Source: an uncultured Allorhizobium sp. | GTDB lineage: Bacteria > Pseudomonadota > Alphaproteobacteria > Rhizobiales > Rhizobiaceae | NCBI GenBank assembly: GCA_958439205.1 | Contig: OY288189.1 | Coordinates: 1,379,001-1,443,000, forward strand | Reading direction: 5' to 3' | DNA: 64,000 nucleotides | Shown: positions 52,045-61,753 of the stretch, piece by piece | Layout of the letters: each line of letters opens with the position of its first letter | Numbering within the stretch: the stretch's first letter is position 1 | Notes under the pieces: generated by a model | Databases searched by the model: none | The model's input: the letters and a program-made list of their open reading frames with translations, nothing else | What the model was told of the DNA's origin: nothing | Position numbers and translations under genes: made by a program

Positions 52045-53496
52045 TCATGCATAGGCTCCCTCAAGGCGGGCGGCCGTCTCGACATGATGGCGGGTAACTT
52101 CGTGGTCTTCGGCCCGGCGTGCCTCACGCTCTGCCGCTTCCCTCAGCCGCTTGGCAGCCGAGATGCGCACGAGCACGGGCTCGTTGCCGATGAATGTTTC
52201 GAGTGAGGCCTGGGCATCGGACTGCCAGGCCATCTCGCTGCGCGGACGGGCTGTCGTCGCTTCGATCGCGTCGAGTTCTCCGGCGCGCGGCAGGATGTCG
52301 AACAGCATGTCGAAGAGCGCGTTGCAGACCTCCTGGATCAGCCAGGCCGCGCCCGAATAGCCCATGACGGGCGTGCCGGGATGGCGGCGAACGATGGCGC
52401 CGGGATAGGAGAGCTGCACGAATTTGCCGCGGGCACCGCGCTCGGCCATGTACATGCGCTCGTTGAACGAGCCGAACATGATCATCGGCGGCTTCTTGGC
52501 TGTCAGCTCCGCGACCTCGATGTTGTCGGTCTTCGATCCGGCCTTGCGGGGGATCGCGAAGTTGCAGGGGAGGCCCATTTCCTCCTCGAGGAAATTGCGG
52601 ATGCCGCGCACATAGGTCTCGTTTGCGACGATCGCGAAGCTTGCAGTCGCAAAGAAGTCCTGAGTGACGGAGCGCCAGAGATCCCAGAGCGGCTTCAGCG
52701 TCGTGTGCTTTTCCTTCAGGATGAAGGGTTCCGGATCGAGCCCGAGCATGTCGCCGAGTTCGCGCAGGAAGGCCGTCGTCGAATGAATGCCGATAGGGGC
52801 CTGCAGATAGGGACGGTCGAGCGTCTCGCAGAGTAGACGGCCGAACTCGCGGTAGAGGCAGATATTGGCATCGGCATCGGCAAGCTTGCGCACGTCTTCG
52901 AGATGGCTGCCCAGCGGAAAGACCATGTTGATCTCGGCGCCCATTCCTTCGACCAGCCGGCGGATTTCCGCCAGGTCCGAAGGCATGTTGTAGGTGCCGT
53001 AGATCGGGCCGATGATGTTGACGCGGGGCTTTGCGCCTTCGGGGCGCCGGCGCGGTGCAGGCACCTTGCCGCCTTTGGGGCCAAATTCGGTCCAGAGCCA
53101 TTTCAGCGCGCGGTCGGCGCTCTGCCACTGGTCTTCGTCGATGGTGCGCGGCAGGAAGCGGACGATGTTGGAGCCTTCCGGGGTCACGCCGCCACCGATC
53201 ATTTCGGCGATCGAGCCGGTGACGACGACAGCGGGCAGGTCCGGATCGAGCGCCAGGCGGGCCCGCTTCATGGCACCCTCGGTGCCGTGCTGACCAAGCT
53301 CGTCTTCCGACAGGCCAGAGACGACGATCGGCAGCTCATGCGGCGGCAAGGCGTCCGTATAGTGAAGGACTGAGGTGACGGGCAGGTTCTCGCAGCCCAC
53401 CGGGCCGTCGATGATCACCTGCAGGCCCTTGATCGCGGTGAAGGCATAAACGCTGCCCCAGTAGCCGCCGGCTCTGTCGTGGTCGAGGATCAGCAT
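52045..53496 (-). CDS. bchZ: Chlorophyllide reductase subunit Z
   Basis: Nitrogenase-like subunit of 483 residues of chlorophyllide a reductase, which reduces ring B. It opens [27 protein letters not shown], with [26 protein letters not shown] supplying cluster cysteine, [34 protein letters not shown] and [16 protein letters not shown]. It overlaps bchY by seven bases. The C-terminal 50 residues are helical and charged ([23 protein letters not shown]). Confidence 0.95.
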   Translation of the reverse strand: MLILDHDRAGGYWGSVYAFTAIKGLQVIIDGPVGCENLPVTSVLHYTDALPPHELPIVVSGLSEDELGQHGTEGAMKRARLALDPDLPAVVVTGSIAEMIGGGVTPEGSNIVRFLPRTIDEDQWQSADRALKWLWTEFGPKGGKVPAPRRRPEGAKPRVNIIGPIYGTYNMPSDLAEIRRLVEGMGAEINMVFPLGSHLEDVRKLADADANICLYREFGRLLCETLDRPYLQAPIGIHSTTAFLRELGDMLGLDPEPFILKEKHTTLKPLWDLWRSVTQDFFATASFAIVANETYVRGIRNFLEEEMGLPCNFAIPRKAGSKTDNIEVAELTAKKPPMIMFGSFNERMYMAERGARGKFVQLSYPGAIVRRHPGTPVMGYSGAAWLIQEVCNALFDMLFDILPRAGELDAIEATTARPRSEMAWQSDAQASLETFIGNEPVLVRISAAKRLREAAEREARRAEDHEVTRHHVETAARLEGAYA

Positions 53497-55073
53497 CCGA
53501 CGCTCTCCCCATTGTCGACGGCGTTGCGGGACTGCTTGACCTTGGCGGCGAACTTCTTGCGATAGGCGCTGCGGTCTTCGGGCACATTTTCCCAGATACC
53601 CGCGCCATCACCTTTGCCGACGCCCTCGAAGAAGGCGTTCATGGCGAGGAAGCGGTCCTTGTTGCCGATGGCGGCATTGATGACCGCTGGCAGCGAGGCG
53701 ACACCGGCCGGACCCATGAGGGGACGGGCGGAAATCAGGTTGGTGAAGTAGAGGGCAGGGGTCGCTGCTTCCTTTGCCTTCTGCACGACGGGGGTCGTGC
53801 CGATGGCGAGGTCGGGCTTGAATTCGGCAAAGGCGGCGAGGTCCTGCTCCAGCGAGGCGCGGAAGCGCAGCTCCACACCATGCGCGGACAGCCACTCGGC
53901 ATCCTCGCTGTTGTAGGGGGTCTTCGGACAGGCGGTCCCGACATAGCGGAGGTCGGCGCCGAGTTCGACGAGCAGTCGGGCAACCAGGAGTTCGGAACCT
54001 TCGTAGCCGGAGAGCGTGATGCGGCCGTTGATCCTGTGCTCGGCAAGTGCCGCCTTGATTGCGCTGCGCATCGCGTTGCGGCTGATGTTGGTCTTTGCTT
54101 CTGCGACGTTGCAGCTTTCGCCGATCGCCTTCAGCCAGGCATCCGTTCCGTCGACGCCGACAGGGGCGGAGCCAATGATCGGGCGGCCGGCCGCCTGGAA
54201 TTCGCGGATGCTCGCCGTGTAGAAGGGATGGATCGCGGCCACAGCGGCGCAGTCGAGAGCAGAATAGAGCTCGCGCCATTCGCGGACGGGAACGGTCGGG
54301 CCAGCAGCCAGGCCCATCGGCTCCAGCATGCCGCCGATCACAACCGGATCTACCGGGAACATTTCGCCGAGCAGGGTGACGGTGGGTCTGTCTTTCAGAC
54401 CACCGCGCGGGCGCTGGACCGGGCCTTCGCCGATTTCCTGGCGGGCATAGGCGAGCATCGCGCCTGAAAGAACGTCCTTCGCTTCCGCATGGGTCGGAAC
54501 GCCGAAGCCGGGGACGTCGATGCCGACGATGCGCACACCATCGATTTCGCGCGGCAGCATGCGGAGCGGAACGCCCGAAGCCGAGGGGACGCAGAGATTG
54601 GTGACGACGACGGCATCGAACTTGGCCGGATCCGCCATCTGGTGCACGGCCTCGACGATGTCCTCATAGAGCTTGCCGGTGACCAGGGTCTCGGAGCTGA
54701 AGGGCACATAGCCGACGGAGCGCTTGGCGCCGTAGAAATGCGAGGTAAAGGTCAGGCCGTAGACGCAGCAGGCAGAACCCGAGAGGATCGTACCGACGCG
54801 GCGCATGCGAAGGCCGACGCGCAGCGAGCCGAAGGCCGGGCACATGGATTGCGGCTGATCGTGTGGACCCTTCGGGTAGTCGGCTTCGAAGCGATCCATC
54901 AACTCGCCCTGGCCGGCCGCACGGGCAGCCGCTTTGGAAAGTTCGACGCCGCCATGGCAGCCGATGCCGGATGGCTCACCCGCCATGCCGTCTGCAAGGA
55001 CGGCGGCATCGTTGCCGACGGGAGTGATCCCGTTGGCGTCGTCCGGCTCGAATTCCTTGCGAAGGTCATCCAT
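53490..55073 (-). CDS. bchY: Chlorophyllide reductase subunit Y
   Basis: Second nitrogenase-like catalytic subunit of chlorophyllide reductase, 527 residues. [62 protein letters not shown] (cluster cysteines) and [19 protein letters not shown] are typical. I use the ATG 55073 preceded by GGGTGAG; a GTG three codons upstream (55082) is the alternative. It lies between bchX and bchZ with almost no spacing. Confidence 0.94.
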   Translation of the reverse strand: MDDLRKEFEPDDANGITPVGNDAAVLADGMAGEPSGIGCHGGVELSKAAARAAGQGELMDRFEADYPKGPHDQPQSMCPAFGSLRVGLRMRRVGTILSGSACCVYGLTFTSHFYGAKRSVGYVPFSSETLVTGKLYEDIVEAVHQMADPAKFDAVVVTNLCVPSASGVPLRMLPREIDGVRIVGIDVPGFGVPTHAEAKDVLSGAMLAYARQEIGEGPVQRPRGGLKDRPTVTLLGEMFPVDPVVIGGMLEPMGLAAGPTVPVREWRELYSALDCAAVAAIHPFYTASIREFQAAGRPIIGSAPVGVDGTDAWLKAIGESCNVAEAKTNISRNAMRSAIKAALAEHRINGRITLSGYEGSELLVARLLVELGADLRYVGTACPKTPYNSEDAEWLSAHGVELRFRASLEQDLAAFAEFKPDLAIGTTPVVQKAKEAATPALYFTNLISARPLMGPAGVASLPAVINAAIGNKDRFLAMNAFFEGVGKGDGAGIWENVPEDRSAYRKKFAAKVKQSRNAVDNGESVGC

Positions 55074-55088
55074 AATGCTCACCCGATC

Positions 55089-56096
55089 TCACACGTTGTC
55101 GTAGACGACTTCCAGCGACGGCCGTTTCAGCGCGCCCGTGGCGCACATGTCTTCCGGCAGGGCTGGCTGGAGCTTGTAGTCGGCGCCCGTTTCGCTGGCG
55201 TCGAAGAGACCGAGCAGGCCATCCTGATCGAGCGGTTTGGGGAGGATCGGCGGCGCTTCGGCCAGATTGATCGAGAGCGCTTCGAAAAGCGGACCCCAAT
55301 GGCTCTCATGCGTGCCGATGATCTGGTAATTGGCGCTCTTGCGGCGAATGTCATCGTCCTGCGGGATCGAGGCGAGCACCGGGATGCCAACCGCGTCCGC
55401 AAAGGCCTGGGCTTCACCGGTGCCATCGTCCTTGTTGATGACGAGGCCGGCGACGCCGACATTGCCGCCGAGATTGCGGAAGTATTTCACGGCCGAACAG
55501 ACATTGTTGGCGACATAGAGCGATTGCAAATCGTTCGAGCCGACGACGACCACCTTCTGGCACATGTCGCGGGCGATCGGCAGGCCGAAGCCGCCGCAGA
55601 CCACGTCGCCGAGGAAGTCGAGCAGGATGAAGTCGAAGTCCCATTCATGGAAGCCGAGCTTTTCCAGTGTCTCGAAGCCATGGATGATGCCGCGACCACC
55701 GCAGCCGCGACCGACTTCCGGTCCGCCGAGCTCCATGGCGAAGACGCCGTCACGCTTGAAGCAGACGTCGGAGATCGAGACTTCCTGGCCGGCTTCCTTG
55801 CGGCGTGAGGCCGTCTGGATGATGGTCGGGCAGGCGCGGCCGCCGAAGAGCAGCGAGGTGGTGTCGCTCTTGGGGTCGCAGCCGATCAGCAGGACCTTCT
55901 TGCCGAGCTGGGCCAGCATGTAGGAGAGATTGGCGAGCGTGAAGCTCTTGCCGATGCCGCCCTTGCCGTAGATCGCGATGATCTGCGTGTCCTTGGTGAC
56001 TTTGCCGGTGGCCGGGGCATCGGGTTCGATGGCGGCTTCTTCGCGGAGGTTTTCCTGCAGGCGCTCCAGTCCGTCCTGTGCGAGGTCGAGGCTCAT
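55089..56096 (-). CDS. bchX: Chlorophyllide reductase iron-protein subunit X
   Basis: ATP-dependent electron donor of 335 residues to BchYZ, related to BchL and NifH. The P-loop is [15 protein letters not shown] at about residues 43-51, followed by GCDPKSDTTSLLFGG; cluster cysteines are in GRGCGGRGI and DVVCGGFGLP. It overlaps the bchC stop by ATGA, giving the standard bchCXYZ block. Confidence 0.96.
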   Translation of the reverse strand: MSLDLAQDGLERLQENLREEAAIEPDAPATGKVTKDTQIIAIYGKGGIGKSFTLANLSYMLAQLGKKVLLIGCDPKSDTTSLLFGGRACPTIIQTASRRKEAGQEVSISDVCFKRDGVFAMELGGPEVGRGCGGRGIIHGFETLEKLGFHEWDFDFILLDFLGDVVCGGFGLPIARDMCQKVVVVGSNDLQSLYVANNVCSAVKYFRNLGGNVGVAGLVINKDDGTGEAQAFADAVGIPVLASIPQDDDIRRKSANYQIIGTHESHWGPLFEALSINLAEAPPILPKPLDQDGLLGLFDASETGADYKLQPALPEDMCATGALKRPSLEVVYDNV

Positions 56097-57031
56097 GCGG
56101 CTTTCCTCCAGTCGATAATCATTTTCAGGCAGTCGGGGTCGTTGAATGCAGTCCGGTAGGCCGAAGCCGCATCGGACGGGGCAGAATGATGGGTGATGAG
56201 ACCGCCCAGCGAGAGGCTGCCAGTATCGACCAGAGCGAGAACTGCCTCGACGTCGGTCGAGTTGAATTCGGCGGCGATGGCGATCGAGGCTTCCTTCATG
56301 AAGGCGGCCGGGAAGGCAAAGTCGATGCGGCTGCCGTAAAAGCCTGCCAGGACAAGTTCGCCGCGGCGATTGAGCTTCGCGATAGCCTTGTCGATCACTG
56401 CGGCGTCGCCGCTTGCATCGATGATCACGTCGTGGCGCTGATCGCTGTCGCTCTCAGGCGCGGCGACAACATAACCGTTAGCGCCGGTGCGGCGGGCTGC
56501 CCGTGTCTCCCAGACGATCGGTGCGGGCTGTCCGGTGGCGACAATGATGCGGGCGATGAGACGTCCGAGGACTCCATGGCCGATGACGAGTGATGCGGGG
56601 CGTGTGGAGCGACAGACGGCATGGTGCGCCGTTGCAGCGAGTGCCAGGAGTGCCGCTTCTTCAGCCTGTTCAAAATTCGTCCGGACCGTACGGGCACCCG
56701 GCACCACGAGCCGTGCGGCACTTGCGCCGAAAAGCCCTGCAGCGTCTGCGTAGCAATTTGCGCCCGGCACGAAGACCTGGTCGCCGACAGCGCGCCCCGA
56801 GGTTTCTCCGGCTTCGATGATGGTGCCGACCGTCTCATAGCCCGGGACCAGCGGATAACGCATGCCGGGGAATGCCGGCATCGTGCCCTCGTACAGCATC
56901 TTCTCTGTCCCGCTGGAGACGCCGCTGAAGCGCGATTCCACGACCACGTCCGACGCCTCGGGCGCGTTCAGCGCCAATCGCCTGACGGCGAGCGTTCCTG
57001 GTTTTTCGAAGACGATGGCTGCGCTGTGCAT
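56093..57031 (-). CDS. bchC: 3-hydroxyethyl bacteriochlorophyllide a dehydrogenase
   Basis: NAD-dependent enzyme of 312 residues of the zinc-type alcohol dehydrogenase fold; it oxidises the 3-hydroxyethyl group to acetyl. VVVESRFSGVSSGTEKMLYEG, PLVPGYETVGTI and LVIGHGVLGRLIARIIVATGQP (nucleotide fold) are seen. The ATG 57031 has GGGGAGGACG before it; the longer frame upstream covers the promoter boxes and is rejected. It heads the bchCXYZ-puf unit with two PpsR boxes just upstream. Confidence 0.93.
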   Translation of the reverse strand: MHSAAIVFEKPGTLAVRRLALNAPEASDVVVESRFSGVSSGTEKMLYEGTMPAFPGMRYPLVPGYETVGTIIEAGETSGRAVGDQVFVPGANCYADAAGLFGASAARLVVPGARTVRTNFEQAEEAALLALAATAHHAVCRSTRPASLVIGHGVLGRLIARIIVATGQPAPIVWETRAARRTGANGYVVAAPESDSDQRHDVIIDASGDAAVIDKAIAKLNRRGELVLAGFYGSRIDFAFPAAFMKEASIAIAAEFNSTDVEAVLALVDTGSLSLGGLITHHSAPSDAASAYRTAFNDPDCLKMIIDWRKAA

Positions 57032-57073
57032 TGTCGCGTCCTCCCCGGACACGGGATGCCTTCTGCTCCCAAA

Positions 57074-57117
57074 TGTCATATTAAGATTACGCTTCTGAGT
57101 GTCAATCTAAATTTACA
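57074..57117. promoter_or_regulatory. Tandem PpsR/CrtJ boxes at the bchC promoter
   Basis: TGTCATATTAAGATTACG (57074-57091, last base off consensus) and TGTCAATCTAAATTTACA (57100-57117, exact TGT-N12-ACA) are separated by 8 bases. The same 8-base spacing is known at the Rhodobacter bchC promoter, where CrtJ binds both sites cooperatively. They lie 43-86 bases upstream of the bchC start. Confidence 0.75.
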
Positions 57118-57144
57118 CAAAGCAGTGGTGAGATCACCGATGAT

Positions 57145-58341
57145 TCACCGTTGTGCGATGACAAGCGTTGCCAGCAGGGGATTTCCTGTGGTGACGGCCT
57201 TGGCGTTCCGGAACCCGCAGCGGCCCAGGAGGGCGCTGATTTCCGCGGACGACCGGCAGCGTCCGGAGCCCATGGCGGCGAAGTAGGTCCCGAAATAAAT
57301 GGCGGCGAGATTCGCCCCTTCGCTGTCCCCTGCCATGGCTTCCGCCACGACGAGGCGCGTCCCGGGCAAAAGGTGCCGGTGGAGATTGGTCAGGATCTTG
57401 ATGACCCGATCGTCGTCGTGGTCGCAGAGGATACGGACCAGCGTCACACACTCATGGTCGCTCGGTAGTGGATCCGAAGTGAAATCGCCGGGAGACAGCG
57501 TGCAGCGGTCCAGCATGCCGCGTTCGCGCAGATGGCGCAGGGCGAGGTCGGTGACTGCGGGCAAATCGAAGAGCGCCAGCTTCAGCTGCGGATGACGTTC
57601 CCCGAGCGCACCGAGAAAGGCTCCTTCGCCGCCACCGACGTCGAGCACCGATCGGTATTGGCCGAAGTCGTGCGCCGCCAGGATGCAGTCTGCCAGCATG
57701 GCCTGGCTTTCGCGCATCAGCGCCGAGTAGGGTGCGACGAGTTCGTTGTCGATCTCGGCGGGATTGCTGCCCCGGACATAGGCCCAGTAGCGGCGGAGTT
57801 CGGTGTCGTGCAGATCGCCGCGCCAGAAGGCGGCGGCATCGGTGAGATCCCGATAGAGCATATCATGATGCTTGATCATCTCGCGCAGCCCACGATCGGC
57901 GGCAAGGACAGTGCCGGCGTCGGAGAGCATCCACAGATCGGGCCCGGCGCTGATCACAAGATCGAGCCGTTTTGCCTGGTCGAGCAGGCGCCGCATGGCA
58001 TCGGGCACCATGTTGCAGCGTGTCGCGATCTGAACGGTGGTAAGAGCCTTGCCGTCGAGCGCCTCGAAGAGACCGAGCTGCACGCAGGCGGACAGGATTT
58101 GTGTATGCACAAAGCCGCTCGTGAGCCGGAAAAGCTGGTTCGCCTTCGCGTTCGCGACCATCCGCAGAAGAGGCAGGCGGGAAACCAGCGCACGAAATCG
58201 AGGTGAGCCGATCTGGCTGTTTCGCCACAGACGCATCCTGATCGATAGCGATCGGAGGATACCTGGCATCTGGCTTGGGCTATCCACGGAGTTGCCGATC
58301 GGCGGGCTGGCCTTCAAGCCTCTTCCGCCGCCGGCGTCCAT
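57145..58341 (-). CDS. crtF: Demethylspheroidene/hydroxycarotenoid O-methyltransferase
   Basis: S-adenosylmethionine-dependent methyltransferase of up to 398 residues; methylates the tertiary hydroxyl made by CrtC. The nucleotide motif is VLDVGGGEGAFLGALGERHPQLKLALFDLP near residue 235, with a late LVRILCDHDDDRVIKILTNLHRHL. The N-terminal half is the dimerisation domain (LFRLTSGFVHTQILSACVQLGLFEALDG). The start is uncertain because the first 35 residues look variable; the ATG used is four bases after crtE. Confidence 0.92.
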   Translation of the reverse strand: MDAGGGRGLKASPPIGNSVDSPSQMPGILRSLSIRMRLWRNSQIGSPRFRALVSRLPLLRMVANAKANQLFRLTSGFVHTQILSACVQLGLFEALDGKALTTVQIATRCNMVPDAMRRLLDQAKRLDLVISAGPDLWMLSDAGTVLAADRGLREMIKHHDMLYRDLTDAAAFWRGDLHDTELRRYWAYVRGSNPAEIDNELVAPYSALMRESQAMLADCILAAHDFGQYRSVLDVGGGEGAFLGALGERHPQLKLALFDLPAVTDLALRHLRERGMLDRCTLSPGDFTSDPLPSDHECVTLVRILCDHDDDRVIKILTNLHRHLLPGTRLVVAEAMAGDSEGANLAAIYFGTYFAAMGSGRCRSSAEISALLGRCGFRNAKAVTTGNPLLATLVIAQR

Positions 58342-58345
58342 GGCG

Positions 58346-59212
58346 TCACGCAGCGCTGGTTGCGAGCGTCTTCGGCATCAGCCGGGTCGCTTCGTTGCGG
58401 ATCATCGAGCGGAATGCATCGGCACCCGGGCAGTCCGGCACGCTGTCGACCGCCTCGGCGACCAGACTCTTCAGGCGGGCGAGTGCCGCTTCCAGGCCGA
58501 TGCTGGCGACGATGTTGGGCTTGCCGTTGCGGCTGTCCTGACCCGCTGGCTTGCCGGCCTCCGATTGTCCGACGGCGTCATAGAGGTCGTCTGCCACCTG
58601 ATAGGCGGCGCCGAGCGCATCTGCCAGCACCAGCCATTCGCGTGGATTGCCGCCCGAGGCGATCGCGCCGGTCGATACCGCGCCGCTGAAGAGCGATGCT
58701 GTCTTGGCACGGTGATAGGCGGTGATGTTGATTTCCGGCTCGCTCTCCCAGGCCTGACCGGCGACGAGGCCATAGGGGCTGCCCACCGCATTGGCGATGG
58801 TGGCGATCAAGGGCGCGGTCAGAAGTGGGGACTGCTGCGTCTCCCGTGCCACCGTCTCGAAGGCGGCGATGATCAGGCCGTCCCCGACGAGCAGGGCGAT
58901 CTCCTCGCCAAACTGGGCATGCACGCTGGGCGAGCCACGCCTTGTCATCGCGTTGTCGAAGCATGGCATGTCGTCATGCACCAGGGACGCGCAATGCAGC
59001 AGCTCAATGGCCACGGCAGCACTGTCGGCGGCATTCGGCTCGCGGTCACCGCAGGCGGCAGCGACTGCAAGGCAAAGCCGAGGCCGGATGCGCGCACCTC
59101 CGGGAAACACCGCATGTTTCAGGGCTTTCGCCAGGATGGGTGGACATCCGTTGGCGGTTGCGTAGCGCAGGGAGCGCTGTATGCCGGCTTCGATGCGCTC
59201 GGGGAAATCCAT
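58346..59212 (-). CDS. crtE: Geranylgeranyl diphosphate synthase
   Basis: Isoprenyl chain-elongating enzyme of 288 residues. The first Asp-rich motif is LVHDDMPCFDNAMTRRG near residue 80 and the second is AYQVADDLYDAVG near 210; GARIRPRLCLAVAAACG lies before. It supplies the carotenoid backbone and bacteriochlorophyll tail. ATG 59212 is used since GGAGGTGAG stands at the right distance; the GTG three codons before overlaps that site. A PpsR box lies 53 bases upstream. Confidence 0.94.
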   Translation of the reverse strand: MDFPERIEAGIQRSLRYATANGCPPILAKALKHAVFPGGARIRPRLCLAVAAACGDREPNAADSAAVAIELLHCASLVHDDMPCFDNAMTRRGSPSVHAQFGEEIALLVGDGLIIAAFETVARETQQSPLLTAPLIATIANAVGSPYGLVAGQAWESEPEINITAYHRAKTASLFSGAVSTGAIASGGNPREWLVLADALGAAYQVADDLYDAVGQSEAGKPAGQDSRNGKPNIVASIGLEAALARLKSLVAEAVDSVPDCPGADAFRSMIRNEATRLMPKTLATSAA

Positions 59213-59265
59213 CAGGCTCACCTCCAGGGAATGCGCAGTTGTAAATTTTTAACAACTGAATAATG

Positions 59266-59283
59266 TGTAAATCAAGATTGACA
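59266..59283. promoter_or_regulatory. PpsR/CrtJ-type box between crtE and crtD
   Basis: TGTAAATCAAGATTGACA is an exact TGT-N12-ACA match in the 115-base divergent region between crtE and crtD. It is placed 53 bases before crtE and 44 before crtD, so one bound repressor could act on both. Confidence 0.72.
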
Positions 59284-59327
59284 CATGTGGACTGTATGTC
59301 AACCGGGCAAAGGAGAGGAACTTGTCC

Positions 59328-60905
59328 ATGGCAACCGATGATACCGTTGCGGTGATCGGGGCGGGCATGGCCGGCCTTGCGGCCGCCGTGCGGCTGGCGG
59401 CTGCCGGATATCGCGTTGTGGTCCTTGAGGCTCAGGCCGAAGCGGGTGGCAAGATGCGCCGCGTCGAGGTTGCTGGACGTGGTTTCGATGCGGGGCCGAC
59501 GGTGCTGACCATGAAATGGGTCTTCGACGCGCTGTTTGCCGCGGCCGGTCGCTCGATCGACCAGGAGCTTTCGCTCGTTCCATCCACGGTAATTGCCAGG
59601 CACTATTGGCGGGGAGGGACAGCGCTTGACCTCTATGCCGATCCGCAGGAAACCATTCGCGCCATAACCGACTTTGCCGGTCGGCGAGAGGCCGAAGGTT
59701 ATCGTCGGTTTGCGGCGGACAGCCGCCGGACTTTCGAGGTGTTGAAGGACAGCTTCATCGATGCGTCGAGACCCAACCCGGTCTCGCTCTCACGTCGTAT
59801 CGGCCTTGCCCGGCCCCGAGCGCTCCTTGCGATCAAGCCCTTCGCGACACTCTGGTCTGCCCTGGGAGGCTATTTTGCCGATGCCCGGCTTCGCCAGCTT
59901 TTCGGGCGTTACGCAACCTATTGCGGCTCGTCGCCTTATCTTTCTCCAGCCACGCTGATGCTTGTTGCCCATGTCGAGCAGGAGGGTGTCTGGACGGTGC
60001 AGGGTGGCATCCGGGCACTCGCGCAACGGCTCGCGGCTTTGGCGGTCGAGCTCGGCGTGGAGTTCCGCTACGGCGATGCCGTCAGCGAGATCGTCATCGA
60101 TCCGTCTAGGCGGGCCGTATCAGGCGTCGTGACCCGGACGGGGCGCAAGCTCGATGCGCGGCAGATCATCTATAATGGCGATGTTGCCGCACTTCCCAGA
60201 TTGATCGGTGTCCCGCCTCCCGATCCAGGCCGCGCCCAGGCGCAGCGGTCGCTGTCCGCCCTCGTATCGTGCAGCCTCGCCGAACCGTCCGGCGTGCCGA
60301 TCGCGCATCACACGGTCTTCTGTTCCGATGATTACGAGCGCGAATTCGAGGCGATCTTCAAACGTCGCGAAGCTCCCTCCGACCCGACCGTCTATCTCTG
60401 CGCCCAGGATCGCGATGCCGCAGGTCGGCTGTCAGCTGGGCATGGGGGTCCTGAACGTATCTACGCCCTGATGAACCTGCCAGCGGACGGCGATCGCCGT
60501 CGTTTCCATGAAAGCGAGGTCAGCGCATGTCTGAAGACCATGGAACACCGTTTGGAGCTGAACGGGCTGACGCTGTCGATGAGCCAGGCGGCGGCGGACA
60601 TCACGACGCCAGACCGTTTCGCGACCCTTTATCCGGGAACGGGCGGGGCGCTTTACGGGATGGCCTCCCACGGCTGGATGGCGTCCTTCGCGCGACCGGG
60701 CTCACAGGGGCCGGTGCCGGGCCTTTATCTGGCGGGGGGCAGCGTGCATCCGGGGCCGGGTCTGCCGATGGCGGCCCTATCGGGGAAACTCGCGGCCGAA
60801 CGGTTGATGGCGGACCGGCCTTTGATCAGGCGGTCCCTGCCGGCGGCTATCACTGGTGGTATGTCGACGGAACGAGCGACTGCGGGCGCTTCGCCTTCAC
60901 GGTAA
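59328..60905 (+). CDS. crtD: Methoxyneurosporene/hydroxycarotenoid 3,4-desaturase
   Basis: FAD-dependent phytoene-desaturase-type enzyme of 525 residues. The FAD motif is VAVIGAGMAGLAAAVRLAAAGYRVVVLEAQ near the start, and the late signature is GLYLAGGSVHPGPGLPMAALSGKLAAERL near residue 470. CrtD is chosen over CrtI because of its divergence from crtE and pairing with crtC, and because crtI lies at the right edge. The ATG used follows AGGAGAGGAAC; a TTG two codons earlier is possible. The last 30 residues run past the normal family end, over the probable crtC start. Confidence 0.9.
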   Translation: MATDDTVAVIGAGMAGLAAAVRLAAAGYRVVVLEAQAEAGGKMRRVEVAGRGFDAGPTVLTMKWVFDALFAAAGRSIDQELSLVPSTVIARHYWRGGTALDLYADPQETIRAITDFAGRREAEGYRRFAADSRRTFEVLKDSFIDASRPNPVSLSRRIGLARPRALLAIKPFATLWSALGGYFADARLRQLFGRYATYCGSSPYLSPATLMLVAHVEQEGVWTVQGGIRALAQRLAALAVELGVEFRYGDAVSEIVIDPSRRAVSGVVTRTGRKLDARQIIYNGDVAALPRLIGVPPPDPGRAQAQRSLSALVSCSLAEPSGVPIAHHTVFCSDDYEREFEAIFKRREAPSDPTVYLCAQDRDAAGRLSAGHGGPERIYALMNLPADGDRRRFHESEVSACLKTMEHRLELNGLTLSMSQAAADITTPDRFATLYPGTGGALYGMASHGWMASFARPGSQGPVPGLYLAGGSVHPGPGLPMAALSGKLAAERLMADRPLIRRSLPAAITGGMSTERATAGASPSR

Positions 60906-61753
60906 TCGCCTTCATAGGTTCGGTTTTTTCGCCCTACTACCACTGGTCCGGTCGGAAAACTCCGGAGAACCATGTGGCCTTCAATGTCGCGCTCTATGGG
61001 CCGGACGGGCATGCATGGGCCATGACGGAGCGCTCACAGCGGCACCTGCATCGCGGCAAATCTCTCCTGCAGATCGGCGGGAGTTCCCTGCGTTTCGACG
61101 GATCTGATTTCCTCATCACCTTTGATGAGGTGTTCCTGCCCTGGCCGGGGCAACGGTGGTTGCCGAAACGCATGCGCGGTGAAATCCGTCTCGCGCCGGC
61201 ATTCCTGGCGGATCAGACATATCTGCTCGATGCCGCCGGTCGGCATGCTTGGAAGCCAATTGCGCCATGCGGCCGTGTCACCGTTTCCTGCGACGCCATG
61301 AAAGATGGCGGCTGGTCCGGAGACGGCTATCACGACATGAACCATGGCAACCGCCCCTTGGAAGAGGATTTCCAAGGGTGGGACTGGGCACGCGGCACAA
61401 CGGCCGACGGTCGTGCGGTGCTGCTCTACGATTCAGTATTGGCGAGCGGGGATAGCAGACGGTCGGGCCTCGTCTACACCGACCGCGGCGCGGTCAGCCA
61501 CTTCGAACCACCGGCGCGCCGGCTGCTGAAGCGTGGCTTCTGGGGTGTCGGTGGCGGTGTTGCCTGCGATGAGGGAACGACGCCTGAATTGCTTGGCGCC
61601 TATGAGGATACGCCTTTTTACCGACGCTCGCTGGTGGAGACGGCAATCGCTGGCGACCGGGTCGTGATGATGCATGAGACGCTGGACTGTCGGCGGCTTG
61701 CCATGCCCTTGGTCAAGCTGATGTTGCCGTTCCGCATGCCGCGTCGGGGTTAG
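60527..61753 (+). CDS. crtC: Hydroxyneurosporene synthase (carotenoid 1,2-hydratase), start unresolved
   Basis: Enzyme that adds water across the psi-end double bond of acyclic carotenoids. The family region begins near base 60806 (DGGPAFDQAVPAGGYHWWYVDG) and continues with FTVIAFIGSVFSPYYHWSGR, HVAFNVALYG and AWAMTERS, ending near 61753. About 316 residues would be normal. The only ATG, GTG or TTG in this frame before that region is the ATG at 60527, which would overlap crtD by 379 bases and add about 93 unrelated residues. The true start may be a rare codon near 60803, or there is a sequence error. Its end overlaps the convergent small gene by four bases. Confidence 0.85.
   Translation: MSEDHGTPFGAERADAVDEPGGGGHHDARPFRDPLSGNGRGALRDGLPRLDGVLRATGLTGAGAGPLSGGGQRASGAGSADGGPIGETRGRTVDGGPAFDQAVPAGGYHWWYVDGTSDCGRFAFTVIAFIGSVFSPYYHWSGRKTPENHVAFNVALYGPDGHAWAMTERSQRHLHRGKSLLQIGGSSLRFDGSDFLITFDEVFLPWPGQRWLPKRMRGEIRLAPAFLADQTYLLDAAGRHAWKPIAPCGRVTVSCDAMKDGGWSGDGYHDMNHGNRPLEEDFQGWDWARGTTADGRAVLLYDSVLASGDSRRSGLVYTDRGAVSHFEPPARRLLKRGFWGVGGGVACDEGTTPELLGAYEDTPFYRRSLVETAIAGDRVVMMHETLDCRRLAMPLVKLMLPFRMPRRG

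Noticed and set aside
59238..59256. Second PpsR box near crtE
   Set aside because: TGT and ACA are 9 bases apart instead of 12, so it does not fit the consensus; kept only as an inverted repeat.
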